Shown here piece after piece: positions 32,560 through 46,083 of a stretch of 64,000 nt of DNA. Every line of letters begins with the position of its first letter. The stretch's first letter is position 1. The translations under genes were made by a program, and so were the position numbers. The stretch is from NCBI GenBank assembly GCA_035578905.1, contig JAQJVL010000124.1, forward strand, positions 1-64,000. The letters run 5' to 3'. This DNA comes from Stictocephala bisonia. Its lineage: Eukaryota; Arthropoda; Insecta; Hemiptera; Membracidae. The notes beneath the pieces were generated by a model, which saw nothing but the letters and a program-made list of their open reading frames with translations, was not told the origin of the DNA and searched no databases.

Positions 32560-34494
32560 TACTAAATTGGAATTAGTTGCTCAATATCTTAATAGAAGTA
32601 TATTAAAATTAAAAAAAACTGCAAGATAAAATGTCACATTTTAATCGGAGGTGGTTGAAGTTCAAACTTGAATGGGAATTAAAATTTAATTTTTGCATGC
32701 CTGATACCTGTTTTGTATCTACAGGGTGTTTTTGAACTCTCTGAAAAAATTTGAGGTATTGTTTCTGGGTCATGGGAGAATACTAATATCATATTTAAAG
32801 TGTCCAAACCTCCTTGGTTATCCTTTTAGCCACCATTTTGTTTTCTCACTAATAAATTTATATCTCAAGAACGGGATGTTGTACTGAGCTGAAATTTTGC
32901 ATTTATGTTTATCTTATAGTTGCTTACTTTAAAAAGAAGAAATTCTCAAAAGCTCACATACGAAAAATCACTATTACTTTGAAATGGTAATTAATAGTAA
33001 CATCTGATTTCCATTGTTGGTAAAAATTAAAAGAAGAACAGCTGATTATTTATTTTAAATTACAATTTAATAAAGTCAGCTTGGTTCACCGAAATCGATC
33101 ACCGTAATATTTGTGCATTTTGTACTTGTATTGTAATATATTTGTGCATTTTGGGCTTATATTGTAATACATTTTGTGTTGTGTAACGTTTTACTTATAC
33201 TTTATATAAGTGAAATATGAATAATATTATCTAAGTATTACTTGGAAAATAATAATAATTGTCTTGTATGATTATAACTTGCTTTATTTTTAACATAGAT
33301 TAATTTAAAAAAATCGAGTAGTTACATATTCAGATAAAAAAGTAATAAGTCGATATTTTTTAAATTACATTTATTTTTGTAGTCATAAATGTTAGTCGAT
33401 CCTAGAGGAAGTCATTCGATATATAATTTATCGATTAATTAGTTCTACTGATTAACCTAAGAAATTAGGTTCAATGTTCATTCCTCTTAATACCAACATG
33501 GTGTTCGATCAAGAGTTGCCATCGGTGTAACACTTTTAGAGAAGTCTGGGCATATTGAGTGGTAGTAGGGTTCCGATTGTCGTGCAGAAAAGAGAAGCGA
33601 GGCCTGTGATCAGCTGGTCAGACCAAAACTACGTGAAAGTGAGTCCATGTAAAGCTGTAGGTCCCCTGGCTGTTTGACTACTAATAAAGGAATATTTATA
33701 TTAAACAAACGATCTTATTTAGTAACAATGACTACACTCGTTCACATCTATGTTCATCCACTCTACATATTTGATTATGTGTACGATTGACGTCTTAAAA
33801 ATGAATTACAAAAATTACTGTTAATAAAGGCTACTAAACAGAACCCACGTACTCAATCACTTTTTAGTGGAGCTCGTCCCAAGCCATTCGTGTCTGACAA
33901 CGTCCATTGTGCCACAAGTGTGTTTGCTGTATGTAATAAGAACCCCCCTCCCCAACCATACAATATTCTCTCTATCGGTGAATGTGTTTAATTAGAACCT
34001 ATATTGTTCCTTACTTCGCGGATATGCATGCAGTCCACTGTAAAATTAACTCGTGAATGTCGTATATTATATAGTGAGAATATCTCATACTGCATTGAAG
34101 ATGTATGTTTTAAGTTATTTTTTTAGTTTTACAATGTATATTATCTATTAAATTTTTTATCTATATTGTTTTCAGTGAAACTTTTATGGATTGATCGAGC
34201 TTTTACTTACATTTCTTGTTGTTATAGTCCCATAGAGAATATGCAATTCAAGTAGGCCAATAAAAAGACAAATATGTTTACAAGCAAAGTAAACTAGGCT
34301 ATCTAACGGTAGCTCTCACAGAAATGATGTACTTGAATTCTAAGTTCTGATAACCAGATTTAATGCAAACCTAACATGGAACAATCCGTTGAATAACGCT
34401 TTGAATCACTGTCAAATTACACTGAGAGCTATCACAGCGAAGATATAAACAGAGTTGGAGACTAACCATTGCTAGCCTGGGTTGATTTTGTTGG
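32560..34494. other. No gene recognised; possible single MITE tip
   Basis: Contains ACAGGGTGTTTTTGAACTC at 32722, wording common at insect transposon tips, but no inverted partner was found nearby. The dispersed repeat at 33083-33205 lies inside this stretch. No coding sequence is supported. Confidence 0.35.
33083..33205 (+). repeat. Dispersed repeat, partner of 7085-7208
   Basis: Contains TTGTGCATTTTGTACTTG and TTGTGCATTTTGGGCTTA in tandem, then TGTTGTGTAACGTTTTAC. The matching copy lies inverted at 7.1 kb. Confidence 0.75.
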
Positions 34495-34560
34495 CCCAAA
34501 GTAGCAACACGTACAGTGGTAATGACCAACCCACCCACCCATAAACGAACAGTGGTACTA
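34495..34560. repeat. Isolated relative of the 37-bp satellite
   Basis: ACGTACAGTGGTAATGACC followed by CACCCACCCATAAACG and AACAGTGGTA is the same wording as the degenerate right edge of the 37-bp array (41940-42090), lying 4 kb to its left just outside the Mutator-like element. Confidence 0.5.
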
Positions 34561-34649
34561 TTCATTTGTGCGCTAAATGTGCGTCGAGGCATAATTTCTT
34601 AGGTACATCAAGCGATGGCTGGCTATCACCTTTTAATTTCTTCCCTTAT

Positions 34650-37425
34650 AAGGGGGGTGGTACACATATGCGCAATCGTTTTGTGGTCAAATGTTAAAAA
34701 AATATTATGTACTTTATTTTTAATCAGATATTTTTAATTTTGTCACAGTTACTTAAGTAGACCAACACTACTTAAAAAAATATATCTTTGAAAAAAAATT
34801 TAAAAATGCATGTTTTATATAATTTAAAAAAAAAACCAAAAAATTAAATCTGCATATTTCGTTTACATCATAACTTATTTGTCTTTTGATATATTTTGCT
34901 AAAGTAAATTTTTTCTTGTTTAGAATGATTAAGGCAACAGTTTGAAGCTAAATTAGAACCTTGGGGTGAAAAAAAGTAATTTTTCAACATTTCTTAAAAG
35001 TCAAATTTTAATCCGCACCCTTTTTTAATGAAAAAACTTAAATTATTAGCAATGTTTGAGACTTACCATGATAATTGAGATTCATATTGTAGCTATAGGT
35101 CTAATACACAGTTCATAAAAATGTGGTGATGATATCATCAATAGTTTTTGAGATATGATTTAAATGGTAATAAAAAAACACTGGTTTTGGAAAATCACAA
35201 TTTAACTTTAAAATCACCAAAAAATAAACAAAAACCAGACTAAAACTCCCCTGCAGCATATAAAACTCCTTCAACTTCTTTGTCTTTCTGTTCTTTCTTA
35301 AGTCTCTGCAGTCTTCTTGCTCTTCTTGCTTCCAAAGTTTCAAATTCTGGTTTTTTCTCAGCCTTCGTAACCCTGGAAACGTCGAATTCGTACATAGCTT
35401 TTTGAAAGTTTTTACCAGGGACAATTTTCAAATGATCCAGAACTTTAGACCTTGCTCTGTTTCCTTCATTGTACACCAAAACAGCTTCATAAGCAGCTAT
35501 TTTAATTACACTGGCTTCAGCAAACCCTCTTTTAGGACACACAGACCACAAAACATTGTTGTAACTTTCATTTGCGTTCTGGGTTTTGCCTTTCAAACAT
35601 CTCCGTAAGAGCGAAGGCATAGAAAGATCAACAAAAATAGGTTTTAAGAATTCCATTATGGCTTCTGGAATTGTATTTTTATGCTTATATGTGTTTTGTG
35701 TGTTTGATGCCTCTGCTTTTCGATAAGTGCACCATGATTCTGGGCCCTCCGGGCAAAAATCGTGCATTGGTTTTTCATCGGTGCTTGCCTTATGTTTCCA
35801 GATTGCCCACACAACTCTCCTCATCTTGTCCAGATCATTTGTGTTTCCTCTGATAGCATTAACATAGTACACACACAGTTGGTTTATCACAGGACCTGTA
35901 AGTCGGTTTTTGCCTCCGACTTTTTTTACCGTCACTCAAAATTATTTTTTTGTTTCCATCTTTCAATTTCTTCAAACGACTGTACATCCTTTTCTGAACA
36001 TGTCCTACACATTCTTCCTTTACAATAGGCACATCAGGACCATAAGGTAGGCATTCAATTACAGAACTGTAACTAGCAGTGTCACCATCACCCATATAGT
36101 TGGTGTAACGCACGCCAAGTTTTTCATTCGAACGGAGAAACATGTTTTTCATTCCTTCCACTTCCATGCTTCCAGCAGAACCAAAGTGGTTTCTTCTACA
36201 TTTCCACTGGCTTTGTGATCATTGAGCCATTTCTCATAATTTTTACCTGATTTAGGACCTTTCCAGGAGTTGCAACCATGGCAAAATGACGACAGAGCTT
36301 CAACATCTAAAATTTTTCCTGTATTTGCTCCTATCACAGTGCATACTCCATGTAGTGATGTGTTCCCTCTCTTCATCCAAGTGCCATCACCAGATACAGT
36401 TATGTCAGTGTTTGGTTGGTTTTCTGTCTCCTTTATTTCCTGTAAAACTGCTTCCTTCATGCATTCATTTGCTGCGGCCTTAGTAGCACACAATATTTGA
36501 TTATTTATACGATTATACGTAGGAGGCTTGACAGGTGGTGGCATATTCATCATACCACAAAACCTGGTCAAACCCTTTAGGCCTAGTTCAACACATCTCA
36601 TAGAGTAAATTGACCTCCTATTAACTTCATATGCATTTGTTTCCTCAATAATTCTACTGGTATGAAAGGAGCCTACCGGCTTGCATGACTTGCACTGAAC
36701 TACAATTTTGGAACCCAGCACTTTTACATTGGTTTCAGCTAAAGTAATTTCTCCATGGCAAATTTTACATGATAAGGAAGATTTTAGGCCTTCACTTAGA
36801 AGTTCCATATCAATTAACCTATAACCAACAATGTTATTTGTTACAAGGTTTAGGCTAGACTTAGATCTGGGACTAGGCCTAGGCAATGTTTTGGGAGTAC
36901 TAGGGCTGGCCAACTTTGTTTTTAGTTTTAGTTTTTTACTAGATGGGGTTTGTTCAAATGTTGATTACCAGTAAATAACCTTTTCTTACTTCTATAGGAA
37001 TTCTTTCTACGACCCATTTCACAAAACAACAACACAATCAAGTCACTGTAACACAATTGCTAACGTTTTGTTGGTTGTCACTGAAATGTAAACAAACAAT
37101 TAGCAGAAATGTATTTCTGACATCTGTTTTCTCTGTGCCGTGTTCCTAGACAGTACAGAGTACAGTAGAAGTATAAACAAAAAAGCAGCACTATACAAAA
37201 GTAACTTATTCCGCAGTTTAGAATCCTATGTCGAACCGATTTCGTTGCCTGACCAAAACCTCCAAAATCGCCCTTGCATCGCTTGGGCTTTTCCTCCATA
37301 ACTTTTTCAAAAATTGAGATATCAAAATAATTCTTTTACTAAATTGCTCATAAAACATGTGGTTGTAAGAAAAAAATTCATTTGAAAAATGTGATTTTTT
37401 TGAAGTTTAATAGTGTACCCATTGC
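34650..37425 (-). mobile_element. Mutator-like element, approximate extent
   Basis: The transposase gene is flanked by GGTGGTACACATATG on the left (34656) and, in reverse complement, GGGTACACTATTAAAC on the right (37424 inwards). The shared GG(T)GGTACAC/GGGTACAC suggests short terminal repeats. The match is short and no 8-9 bp target duplication was found, so the edges are provisional. Confidence 0.35.
35240..37017 (-). pseudogene. Mutator-like transposase (PF20700-type), three frameshifts
   Basis: About 590 codons in four frames: start MGRRKNSYRSKKRLFTGNQ (ATG at 37017), then 36149-36913, 35859-36167 and 35240-35935. The first part has two CxxC pairs (CKICHG, CKSC). The catalytic core of the arthropod Mutator-like family is clear: first Asp in ITVSGDGTWMKRG, second in YMGDGDTASYSSV, and a Glu in NANESYNNVLW, with CHGC and ECVGHVQKRM between. 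One shift lies near 36165 (LEAW against MEVEGM), one at an A7 run (35921-35927) and one near 36950. All catalytic residues are retained, so this is a recently broken or mis-sequenced copy. The C-terminus is a basic coiled-coil-like tail (RRARRLQRLKKEQKDK). Confidence 0.85.
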
Positions 37426-38109
37426 TCACCTAATCCATAAGGATGAAATTTATTAATTATTACTACAGATGTATGAAGTAGGATATTAGTTCTAATCTCT
37501 ATATAACGGCCACTGACGCGATCGATGCAGCTTTAAGTAGCAACATCTGTTTATATTTTCTCTACGCATTGGGCAGTTAGTGATTTCTCCTATCAATTTT
37601 ACCAATTGGTCTATTATGGATAAAAAACACATTATTTTATGTCCTTAATAAGAGATATATACTATCTGAAAGAATATTATTTACGGAAATCATATTTGCC
37701 CTTTTTAACAAAGAACACATTGATACATATTGAAAGGTATAACGAAATAACCTAATTGATCCACTCTTATACTTTTAACAAGATGAATGTCATAGGTAAG
37801 AGTGGTGTTCGAGGTATCGATAGAGGAGGGGGAGAGGGGTTGTTTCTTTGACATCCTACTCAAACATCGTCCTCATGGTGACACGTTTGCATCCTAAGGG
37901 CCAATTATGGCTGTCATCGTTTGTAGTGGCGTTTCTTTGTATTTCATAAGATTTTGACTTTTTATTACATAATAGTTCAATAATAAAATGTTATAATAAC
38001 AATACGATGTGAATTAATTCTTTTTTTTATTTTATAAATACATGCTAATTTTATTTTATCTTATTTTTCCATCAAACAGAGTAATGGGGAGGTGGAAGAG
38101 AACTAGTAT

Positions 38110-38200
38110 GAACATTAATGATAGCCGGGAGTCAAACCTGGGCTTTTTATAACTCAGGCTAAAAGTCCTCCTCCAGTGCTCTATACTCTGATCAGTTTTA
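38110..38200 (-). repeat. tRNA-derived SINE-like sequence
   Basis: On the minus strand an A-box-like segment AGTATAGAGCACTGGAGG is followed by a B-box-like GGTTTGACTCCCGGC, spaced as in a tRNA. Introns or tails cannot be defined. It could also be a degenerate tRNA pseudogene. Confidence 0.5.
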
Positions 38201-38703
38201 ATAACAATACCTTTAAAAACCTAATATTGTGCTTATAATGTCAAAATAACTAAGCTAAATATCTACTATTTTCTTCTAGTAATATATTTTTATATTTCAT
38301 AATTAAGGTCTTCTTAGAATCTCTAAAGTTGAAAGCTGATTGGTAGACTATTATGATGTTACATAGGTAAATAATAAATATATGCAGTAAAGACCTTTAT
38401 TATTTATTTATTTTTTTTTTTTATTTCAAAACGCAAAGATAAATAAGACGTGTTGATTAATTGATATAACGTAAACTCACTATCGTAGAAATAGTATAAT
38501 AATAATTGAATAATAATAGTTGAAAAAAAATAGTTGAAATAATAAAGAGGATAGTTCCTTCTCTTAGAAGTCTATAGGTTAACGTTTTGAATGTACTTAA
38601 ATTGTAGGTTGGTCAAGAGTGTTGTATATTATATTTGTAAGAGGTGCTTGGCACACGATAAATGTATAAATTAGTGTATATATATATACAAACTGTCATT
38701 AAT

Positions 38704-41700
38704 AAGTGTACACTTACTGTAGTTTACCAGTTGACCCCATACACTTACTGTAGTAATGGTTCACCAGCTCATCCCATACAGTAACCGTAGTAATGGTACA
38801 CCAGCTCACCCCATACATTTACTGTGGTAATGGTTCACCAGCTCACCCCAATTACTTACTGTGGTAATGGTTCACCAGCTCACCCCATACACTTACTGCG
38901 GTAATGGTTCACCTGCTCACCCCATACACTTACTGTAGTAATGGTTCACCAGCTCAAACCATACACTTACTGTAGTAACGGTTCACCAGCTCACCCCATA
39001 CACTAACTGTAGTAATGGTTCACAACTCACCCCATACACTTACTGAGGTAATGGTTCACCAGCTCACCCCATACACTTACTGTAGTAATGGTCCACCAGC
39101 TCACCCCATACACTTACTGTAGTAATGGTTCACCAGCTCACCCCATACACTTACTGTAGTAATGGTTCACCAGCTCACCCCATACACTTACTGAGGTAAT
39201 GGTTCACCAGCTAACCCCATACACTTACTGTAGTAATGGTTCAACAGCTCACCCCATACACTTACTGAGGTAATGGTTCACCAGCTCACCCCAAACACTT
39301 ACTGAGGTAATGGTTCACCAGCTCACCCCATACACTTACTGTAGTAATGGTTCAACAGCTCACCCCATACACTTACTGAGGTAATGGTTCACCAGCTCAC
39401 TCCATACGATTACTGTAGTAATGGTCCAAAAGCTAACCCCATACACTTACTGTAGTAATAGTTCACAAGCTCACTCCATACACTTACTGTGGTAATGGTT
39501 CACCAGCTCACCCCATATACTTACTGCGGTAATGGTTCACCTGCTCACCCCATACACTTACTGTAGTAATGGTTCACCAGCTCAAACCATACACTTACTG
39601 TAGTAACGGTTCACCAGCTCACCCCATACACTTACTGTAGTAATGGGTCACCAGCTCGCCCCATACACTTACTGTGGTAATGGTTCACCAGCTCACCCCA
39701 TACACTTACTGCGGTAATGGTTCACCAGCTCACCCCATATACTTACTGCGGTAATGGTTCACCTGCTCACCCCATACACTTACTGTAGTAATGGTTCACC
39801 AGCTCAAACCATACACTTACTGTAGTAACGGTTCACCAGCTCACCCCATACACTTACTGTAGTAATGGGTCACCAGCTCGCCCCATACACTTACTGTGGT
39901 AATGGTTCACCAGCTCACCCCATACACTTACTGCGGTAATGGTTCACCAGCTCACCCCATACACTTATCGTAGTAATGGTTCACCAGCTCACCCCATACA
40001 CTTACTGTAGTAATGGTTCACCAGCTCACCCCATACACTTACTGAGGTAATGGTTCACCAGCTTAACCCATACACTTACTGTAATAATGGTTCACCAGCT
40101 CACTCCATACGATTACTGTAGTAATGGTTCAAAACTCACCCCATACACTTACTGTGGTAATGGTTCACCAGCTCACCAAATACACTTACTGTGGTAATAA
40201 GTGTACCAGCTCACCCAATACACTTACTGTAGTAATGGTTCACCAGCTCACTCCATACACTTACTGTGGTAATGGTTCACCAGCTCACCAAAATTCACTT
40301 ACTGCGGTAATGGTTCACCAGCTCACCCCATACACTTACTGTAGTAATGGTTCACCAGCTCACTCCATACACTTACTGTGGTAATGGTTCACCAGCTCAC
40401 CACTTACACTTACTGTGGTAATTAGTGTACCAGCTCACCCAATACACTTACTGTAGTAATGGTTTACCACCTCACTCCATACACTTACTGTAGTAATGGT
40501 TCACCAGCTCACCCCATACTCTTACTGTAGTAATGGTTCACCAACTCACTCCATTCACTTACTGTGGTAGTGGTTCACCAGCTCTACCCATACACTTACT
40601 GCGGTAAATGTTCACCAGCTCACCCCATACACTTACTGTGGAAATGGTTCACCAGCTCACCAAAATTCACTTACTGCGGTAATGGTTCACCAGCTCACCC
40701 CATACACTTACTGTAGTAATGGTTCACCAGCTCTCCCCATACACTTACTGCGGTAATGTTTCAATAGCTCACCCCATACACTTACTGTGGTAATGGTTCA
40801 CCAGCTCACCCCATACTCTTTCTATAGTAATGGTTTACCAGCTTACACCATTCACTTACTGTAGTAATGGTTCACCAGCTCACCCCATACACTTACTGTG
40901 GTAATGGTTCAACAGCTCACCCCATACACTTACTGTAGTAATGGTTCAACAGCTCACCCCAAACACTTACTGTAGTAATAGTTCACCAGGTGTCCCCATA
41001 CACTTACTGTAGTAATGGTTCACCAGCTCACCCCATACACTTACTGTAGTAATGGTTCAACAGCTCACCCCATACACTTACTGTGGTAATGGTTCAACAG
41101 CTCACCCCATACACTTACTGTAGTAATGGTTCACCACCTCACCCCATACACTTACTGTAGTAATGGTTCAACAGCTCACCCCATACACTTACTGTAGTAA
41201 TGGTTCACCAGCTCACCCCATACACTTACTGTGGTAATGGTTCAACAGCTCACCCCATACACTTACTGTAGTAATGGTTCACCACCTCACCCCATTCACT
41301 TACTGTGGTAATGGTTCACCAGCTCACCAAATACACTTACTGTAGTAATAGTTCACAAGCTCACTCCATACACTTACTGTGGTAATGGTTCACCAGCTCA
41401 CCCCATACACTTACTGTAGTAATGGTTCACCAGCTCACCCCATACACTTACTGCGGTAATGATTCAACAGCTCACCCTATACACTTACTGTGGTAATGGT
41501 TCAACAGCTCACCCCATGCACTTACTTTGGTAATGGTTCACCAGCTCACCCCATACACTTTTTGTGGTAATGGTTCACCAGCTCACCCCATATACTTACT
41601 GTGGTAATGGTTCACCAGCTCACCCCATACACTTTCTACAGTAATGGTTCACCAGCTCACCCCATACACTTTCTATAGTAATGGTTCACCAGCTCACAAC

Positions 41701-41880
41701 ATTCACTTACTGTAGTAATGGTTCACCAGCTCACCCCATACACTTTCTATAGTAATGGTTCACCAGCTCACCCCATACACTTTCTATAGTAATAGTTCAC
41801 CAGCTCACCCCATACACTTACTGTGGTTATGATATACCAGCTCTCCCTATACACTTTCTGTGGTAATGACAATACCATCC
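38704..41880. repeat. 37-bp satellite array, about 86 copies, with 222-bp higher-order unit
   Basis: Head-to-tail copies of a 37-bp unit (CCCCATACACTTACTG plus TAGTAATGGTTCACCAGCTCA). Variant positions are TGTAG, TGTGG, TGCGG and TGAGG before TAATGG. A run of distinctive variants (CCCCATATAC, TTCACCTGCTC, CTCAAACCATAC, GTAACGG) recurs at 39511 and 39733, exactly 222 bp (six units) apart, and a similar run occurs near 38880-38990. The array decays gradually to the right until about 42090. Open frames in it are chance products. Confidence 0.97.
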
Positions 41881-42099
41881 ACCCTTATTCTATACTACTA
41901 TATTCTTAATGGTGCAGTCCTTTACCTCCACTACTATTGTTAATATGGTAATGGCTCACCTACCCATTCAGACATTTACAGTGGTAACGGCCGACTCACC
42001 CACCCATACAGGTACGTACAATGGTGACTAATTACTCACCTAATTATACACTTAGATTGGTAATAAATTACTCACCCACCCATAGACGTACAGTGATAA

Positions 42100-45000
42100 T
42101 TGTAAATTTTTTTATCTTTAATGCAGTAAATAATTGTTCAATTACATTGCTAAAGTCACAATAAAGTAAAAGTGTAAAACTTATACATTGTCACTTGGAC
42201 ATACCTGGCTAAACATTCTCTCCAACACTAGCACATAGACTTATGGACACAGACATAATTCCATTTAAACTGCAGACTCGGTCATTCATGTATTAGGTTC
42301 CGACTCAATTCAATTTAAATTTCCCACCGTTTGTCCAAGAACACGGGATGACTACCAAGTGACCAATGTCCTCGTCATACATATCGGTACACTGAAGACT
42401 ATATTGAAGGAACCAGAGTCGTAGTTATGGATTGAGAATAAATATCGTATATGGTCTACGATAGTTATAATTGTACATTGACTGAAGAAAGGAAAAGAAA
42501 AGAAAAACTATCGTAAACAAGTAAACCAGTCATGAAAATCCATAGAACATCACACAGTGGGTTCGTTATCAACACTGAAGTGCGTTCGTGGACAATGTGC
42601 ACTGTCTGCCAGGGTTAGTACGAGGGGTGTAGTACGGGGGTGAGTGCCAGGAAGGGAGTTGTGTTGGAGAAAATCGGAAAGGGCAAACTACTGTTTTGTG
42701 CCGAGCTACACGTACCGTTATTAGCAGGGTTTTCATAAATCCCTCTTTTGTTTTCTACACAAAAGCTAATATTTAACAGAAGCTTGGGCGTAAAGGAGCA
42801 ATCGTGTACAGTACACATATTCCATTTCGATCGTAAAAGATCCTTTTACTAATAATTATTGTAGATTATACATTGTATTTGTTTTTTGCATTAATATTTG
42901 TATCTTTTATGTTTAGTTTGTTTCAAAATATAGAAACTAAAAACGTTATATGCAAAATCATAAATTTAACATTCGAAGGTAATTTTGAGGTATTTAAAAT
43001 GAAATAATGAAGTTTTATTCCAAAATATACAATTTCACAAACATGCTGATAATGGAATATAAACTAGCCACTTTTCCCAGTAGTTGTGGCCAGTTCAACA
43101 AGTGAATTCATACATTACAAACAATAATAAATTGTCATACTAAAATTCATAGTTAATTCCTTTGTAGGTTTATACACATTTAGTGTTGAGGTATAAAATG
43201 ATTATTAGAGTGGATTATCGTAAAATGGAATGCGACTATGTCAACTAACCAAACAGTCTAATTTAAGACAGAACAATAACACTTGCACTTTCGGAGTTCG
43301 AGCTTCAAATCTACATTTTTTTAATATCAGCCTCTTGACTAAAGAATAATCAAAACCTAGCTTTCCACCAATGCCTTAACTAACAACACTATGTTACTAT
43401 CTAATAGAAAAGCGTTAATATAACTAACGTTAAAATCCTTTTATTAAATTTCCAAACTTGACTTTAGAGCGCTCTTACGACAAGTGCTGGAACTACGAGG
43501 ATGACCAGTGACGTAACGGTATTATCCAGCCGTAACCAAAGCAATGCCTTAATACGTTGCATGACTGTCACACTTAAAGTTCGTTATCTGCACCGTTCCA
43601 ATAACCTACTTGTATGAATATGTGAATTCGTGTGCAAGTGAGCACTTAATATTGTGGATATTCGTATGCTTACTGTCTTATACATGCATGTTTTTTATTG
43701 TTTTATTCTTGTAGATTGCCGACTGTGTTCAGATCTTGGAAACACAGCACGTCGGAGCTGCTACGTGCACTCATTTCAAGTCGACAGATTCATTAACTCG
43801 AATATAATGTCGGACGATGCCTGTAACTATAGTGCATAATATACTACTAGTACCATACTTACATAGGTTTTACTGTATTTTTACGATATTACACTATATA
43901 CAGAAGGTGCAGTGTATTAATATTTGAGACGTTACCTTCTTTGTTTATGTTCAGGAGATATTGGTACTATCACCACCACTTCTTCCCCATCGAACCCCTT
44001 TTAAAGAATAGTGTTGTGAATGTGGAATTTTATAGGAACAAATTAAAGTTTGTGTCAAAAGTTTAATTGAGAATAAAATTGTAGTGTTTTAAAAGGTGAC
44101 ATAAATCAAGTATTTTATCTAATCGGGTAACCTGATTAGATCGAACTATGAACATGGTTATTTGGACGTTGTAGTAAGAGTCGAGGCAGGCTTTATTCGT
44201 TGGAATCGTTGACTAGAATCCGTCTGCAAGGACAGTTTTCACGTTGGTTGGTTTGGTAGTGAGATGAAGGTTCTTTCTAATTGGCTAGGACGTTTTGTTG
44301 GTTCGGATCTTGGTGGGACGGTTAGGGTAGTTTTAGGGTGTTGTCGCTTCGACGTCATACCAAGATCGGCCGTTCATTGGGCGACAGTAAAGTTTTGCAA
44401 AGTGTTCGTGACAAAACGTTTTGTGGTAGAAGTGTCTGTGTTCTTAGTGATTTTTTTAACAGAGTTTATTTTTCACAATTCACTCAAACGGCGAAATGAG
44501 TTTATTTTTCTGATTTTGTTGAATCTAAGTTTTAGGCAAAATTCAACTAACCAACTCAACGTGATCATTGTTCAAAGTGAGTAATGCAATACTTGTTCCG
44601 GAACTTTATTTTCACCAGTTAGGTAGCTCAGTGCAACCCAAAATTCGGATTTATAGCCTCGGAAATTTTAAATTCATAATTTTATTATAACAGAACAAAA
44701 TAATTATCTACTTTTGAATATAAATAATAATAATGATACAAAATTGAATTTCCAGACGAAAATCTATTCTATCATACAATTTTCATATAAAACTAATTAA
44801 TCCATAAGGTATTATGCATTTTTTCCAACCTTAAAAACAATAACAAGATGTGATCTATTTGCATCGGTCATACCTTATTCTGATTTATTTTGATTAACTA
44901 TACAATTTGACTGAAGTGATTCTTCTAATAAACACTAGATATTGAGTTAAGTAGTCCACTTAACCAGTGAAGTGGAAGCTCTGTTTCCCACCGGGAGGAT

Positions 45001-45575
45001 AAAGGCTAGTAAACATCACACAACTAATTAACGAATCACTTCCCTTTGAGTTTGTTGAGACGCGTAATCAAAGAGAATTAAATCACTGAAGAATGTAAAA
45101 TGATGGAAGTTCAAAGCCAGTGAAATGGTGTGACTGAACTTCATTAAAGCTTAGTGAAATTGAAACAAATAAAACTTTATATTCATCCATAAAGTTAATA
45201 GTTTCCCGAGTGTTTACCTGATATGTCTATGTACACTAAATCCTATGTAACAATGTTACCTCTGTCAACTGATAAATATTTTATTTTTTGTAATAATCAA
45301 TGGCTTTGAACCGAATGGTTGTGGATATTCCATCCTGTAAAAAGATAAACATCAACTGGATAAAATTCACTATTTAATGATTTGTTTTAATATATAAATA
45401 TTTTTAAAATTAGTTTATATATAAACAACATTTACCTTAAAAATATACAAGTAATTAAGGGAATAATTTTAAAAAATTCTGATTTATTTGTAAAATGACG
45501 GGCCGATTTCCTTTTTCCCCTTACTCTATTGTCCATTCCCTATAGACTATTGATCTGTGCGTAGAACTTATTCAG
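42100..45575. other. No gene recognised
   Basis: Mixed sequence with a GC-richer patch at 44160-44430 that begins a 106-codon plus-strand frame. Its protein is unremarkable (hydrophobic, Phe-rich) and splice or family evidence is lacking. A promoter or first exon there is possible but unsupported. Confidence 0.35.
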
Positions 45576-45579
45576 AGAA

Positions 45580-45725
45580 AGTAAGGGGGAGAATCAGTAG
45601 AGTGTAAGGTGAAAATTACTGACAAATACTTCCAGACAAGGCCAGGATTCAATCCTGCACTTAAGTTCAAAATCCTGCCACCCGAGACTACTTGACCACC
45701 GGCTCTCCCAATTCTCCCATATTAC
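45580..45725 (-). repeat. SINE-like sequence, family 2 copy
   Basis: The minus strand reads GAGAGCCGGTGGTCAAGTAG, later GCAGGATTGAATCCTGG (B-box-like), then CAGTAATTTTCACCTTACAC. The same order of blocks occurs at 7640-7800 on the minus strand, so this is a dispersed tRNA-derived family. Confidence 0.55.
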
Positions 45726-45840
45726 TAATGTCAAAGTAAGCAAATAATCTTTACAACTTAAAATTACAAAAGCGCTATTATGTGAACATAGGACTATTTT
45801 ACACATACTTTTATACATAGGATTTAATAACATTCAAACT

Positions 45841-46083
45841 GAGTACACTTTAAATTTTATTTAAATTATTTTACATAACATGTTTCAACTTATTAGCGAT
45901 TTTCAAGTGTAAATTAAATAAAGTATATAATAATTGAGTATGTATAAAAGTATAAAAAATAAGTATATAATAATTAAGTTTAAAAAATTATTATATTCTT
46001 ATTTTATTTTATTTACACCTGAAAATGACTATAAGTTGAAACATTCTGTGTGAAATAATTCAAATAAAAATTTAAAGGGTACT
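45841..46083. mobile_element. Foldback/MITE-like element, 243 bp
   Basis: Left arm GAGTACACTTTAAATTTTA ... ACATGTTTCAACTTATTAG ... CAAGTGTAAAT pairs with the reverse complement of the right arm (GAGTACCCTTTAAATTTTT ... GAATGTTTCAACTTATAGT ... CAGGTGTAAAT). Arms are about 74 bp. The AT-rich centre has two AAGTATATAATAATT copies. No coding capacity. Confidence 0.75.

Noticed and set aside
40124..40384. 86-codon open frame
   Set aside because: Chance frame through the 37-bp satellite; the protein repeats the unit.
38704..41880. 37-bp repeats that at first resemble a CRISPR array
   Set aside because: Units are contiguous with no unique spacers, the context is eukaryotic, and there are no cas genes. 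It is a satellite.
44264..44584. 106-codon plus-strand frame
   Set aside because: Hydrophobic, Phe-rich product without motifs or splice evidence; could be chance in a GC-richer patch.
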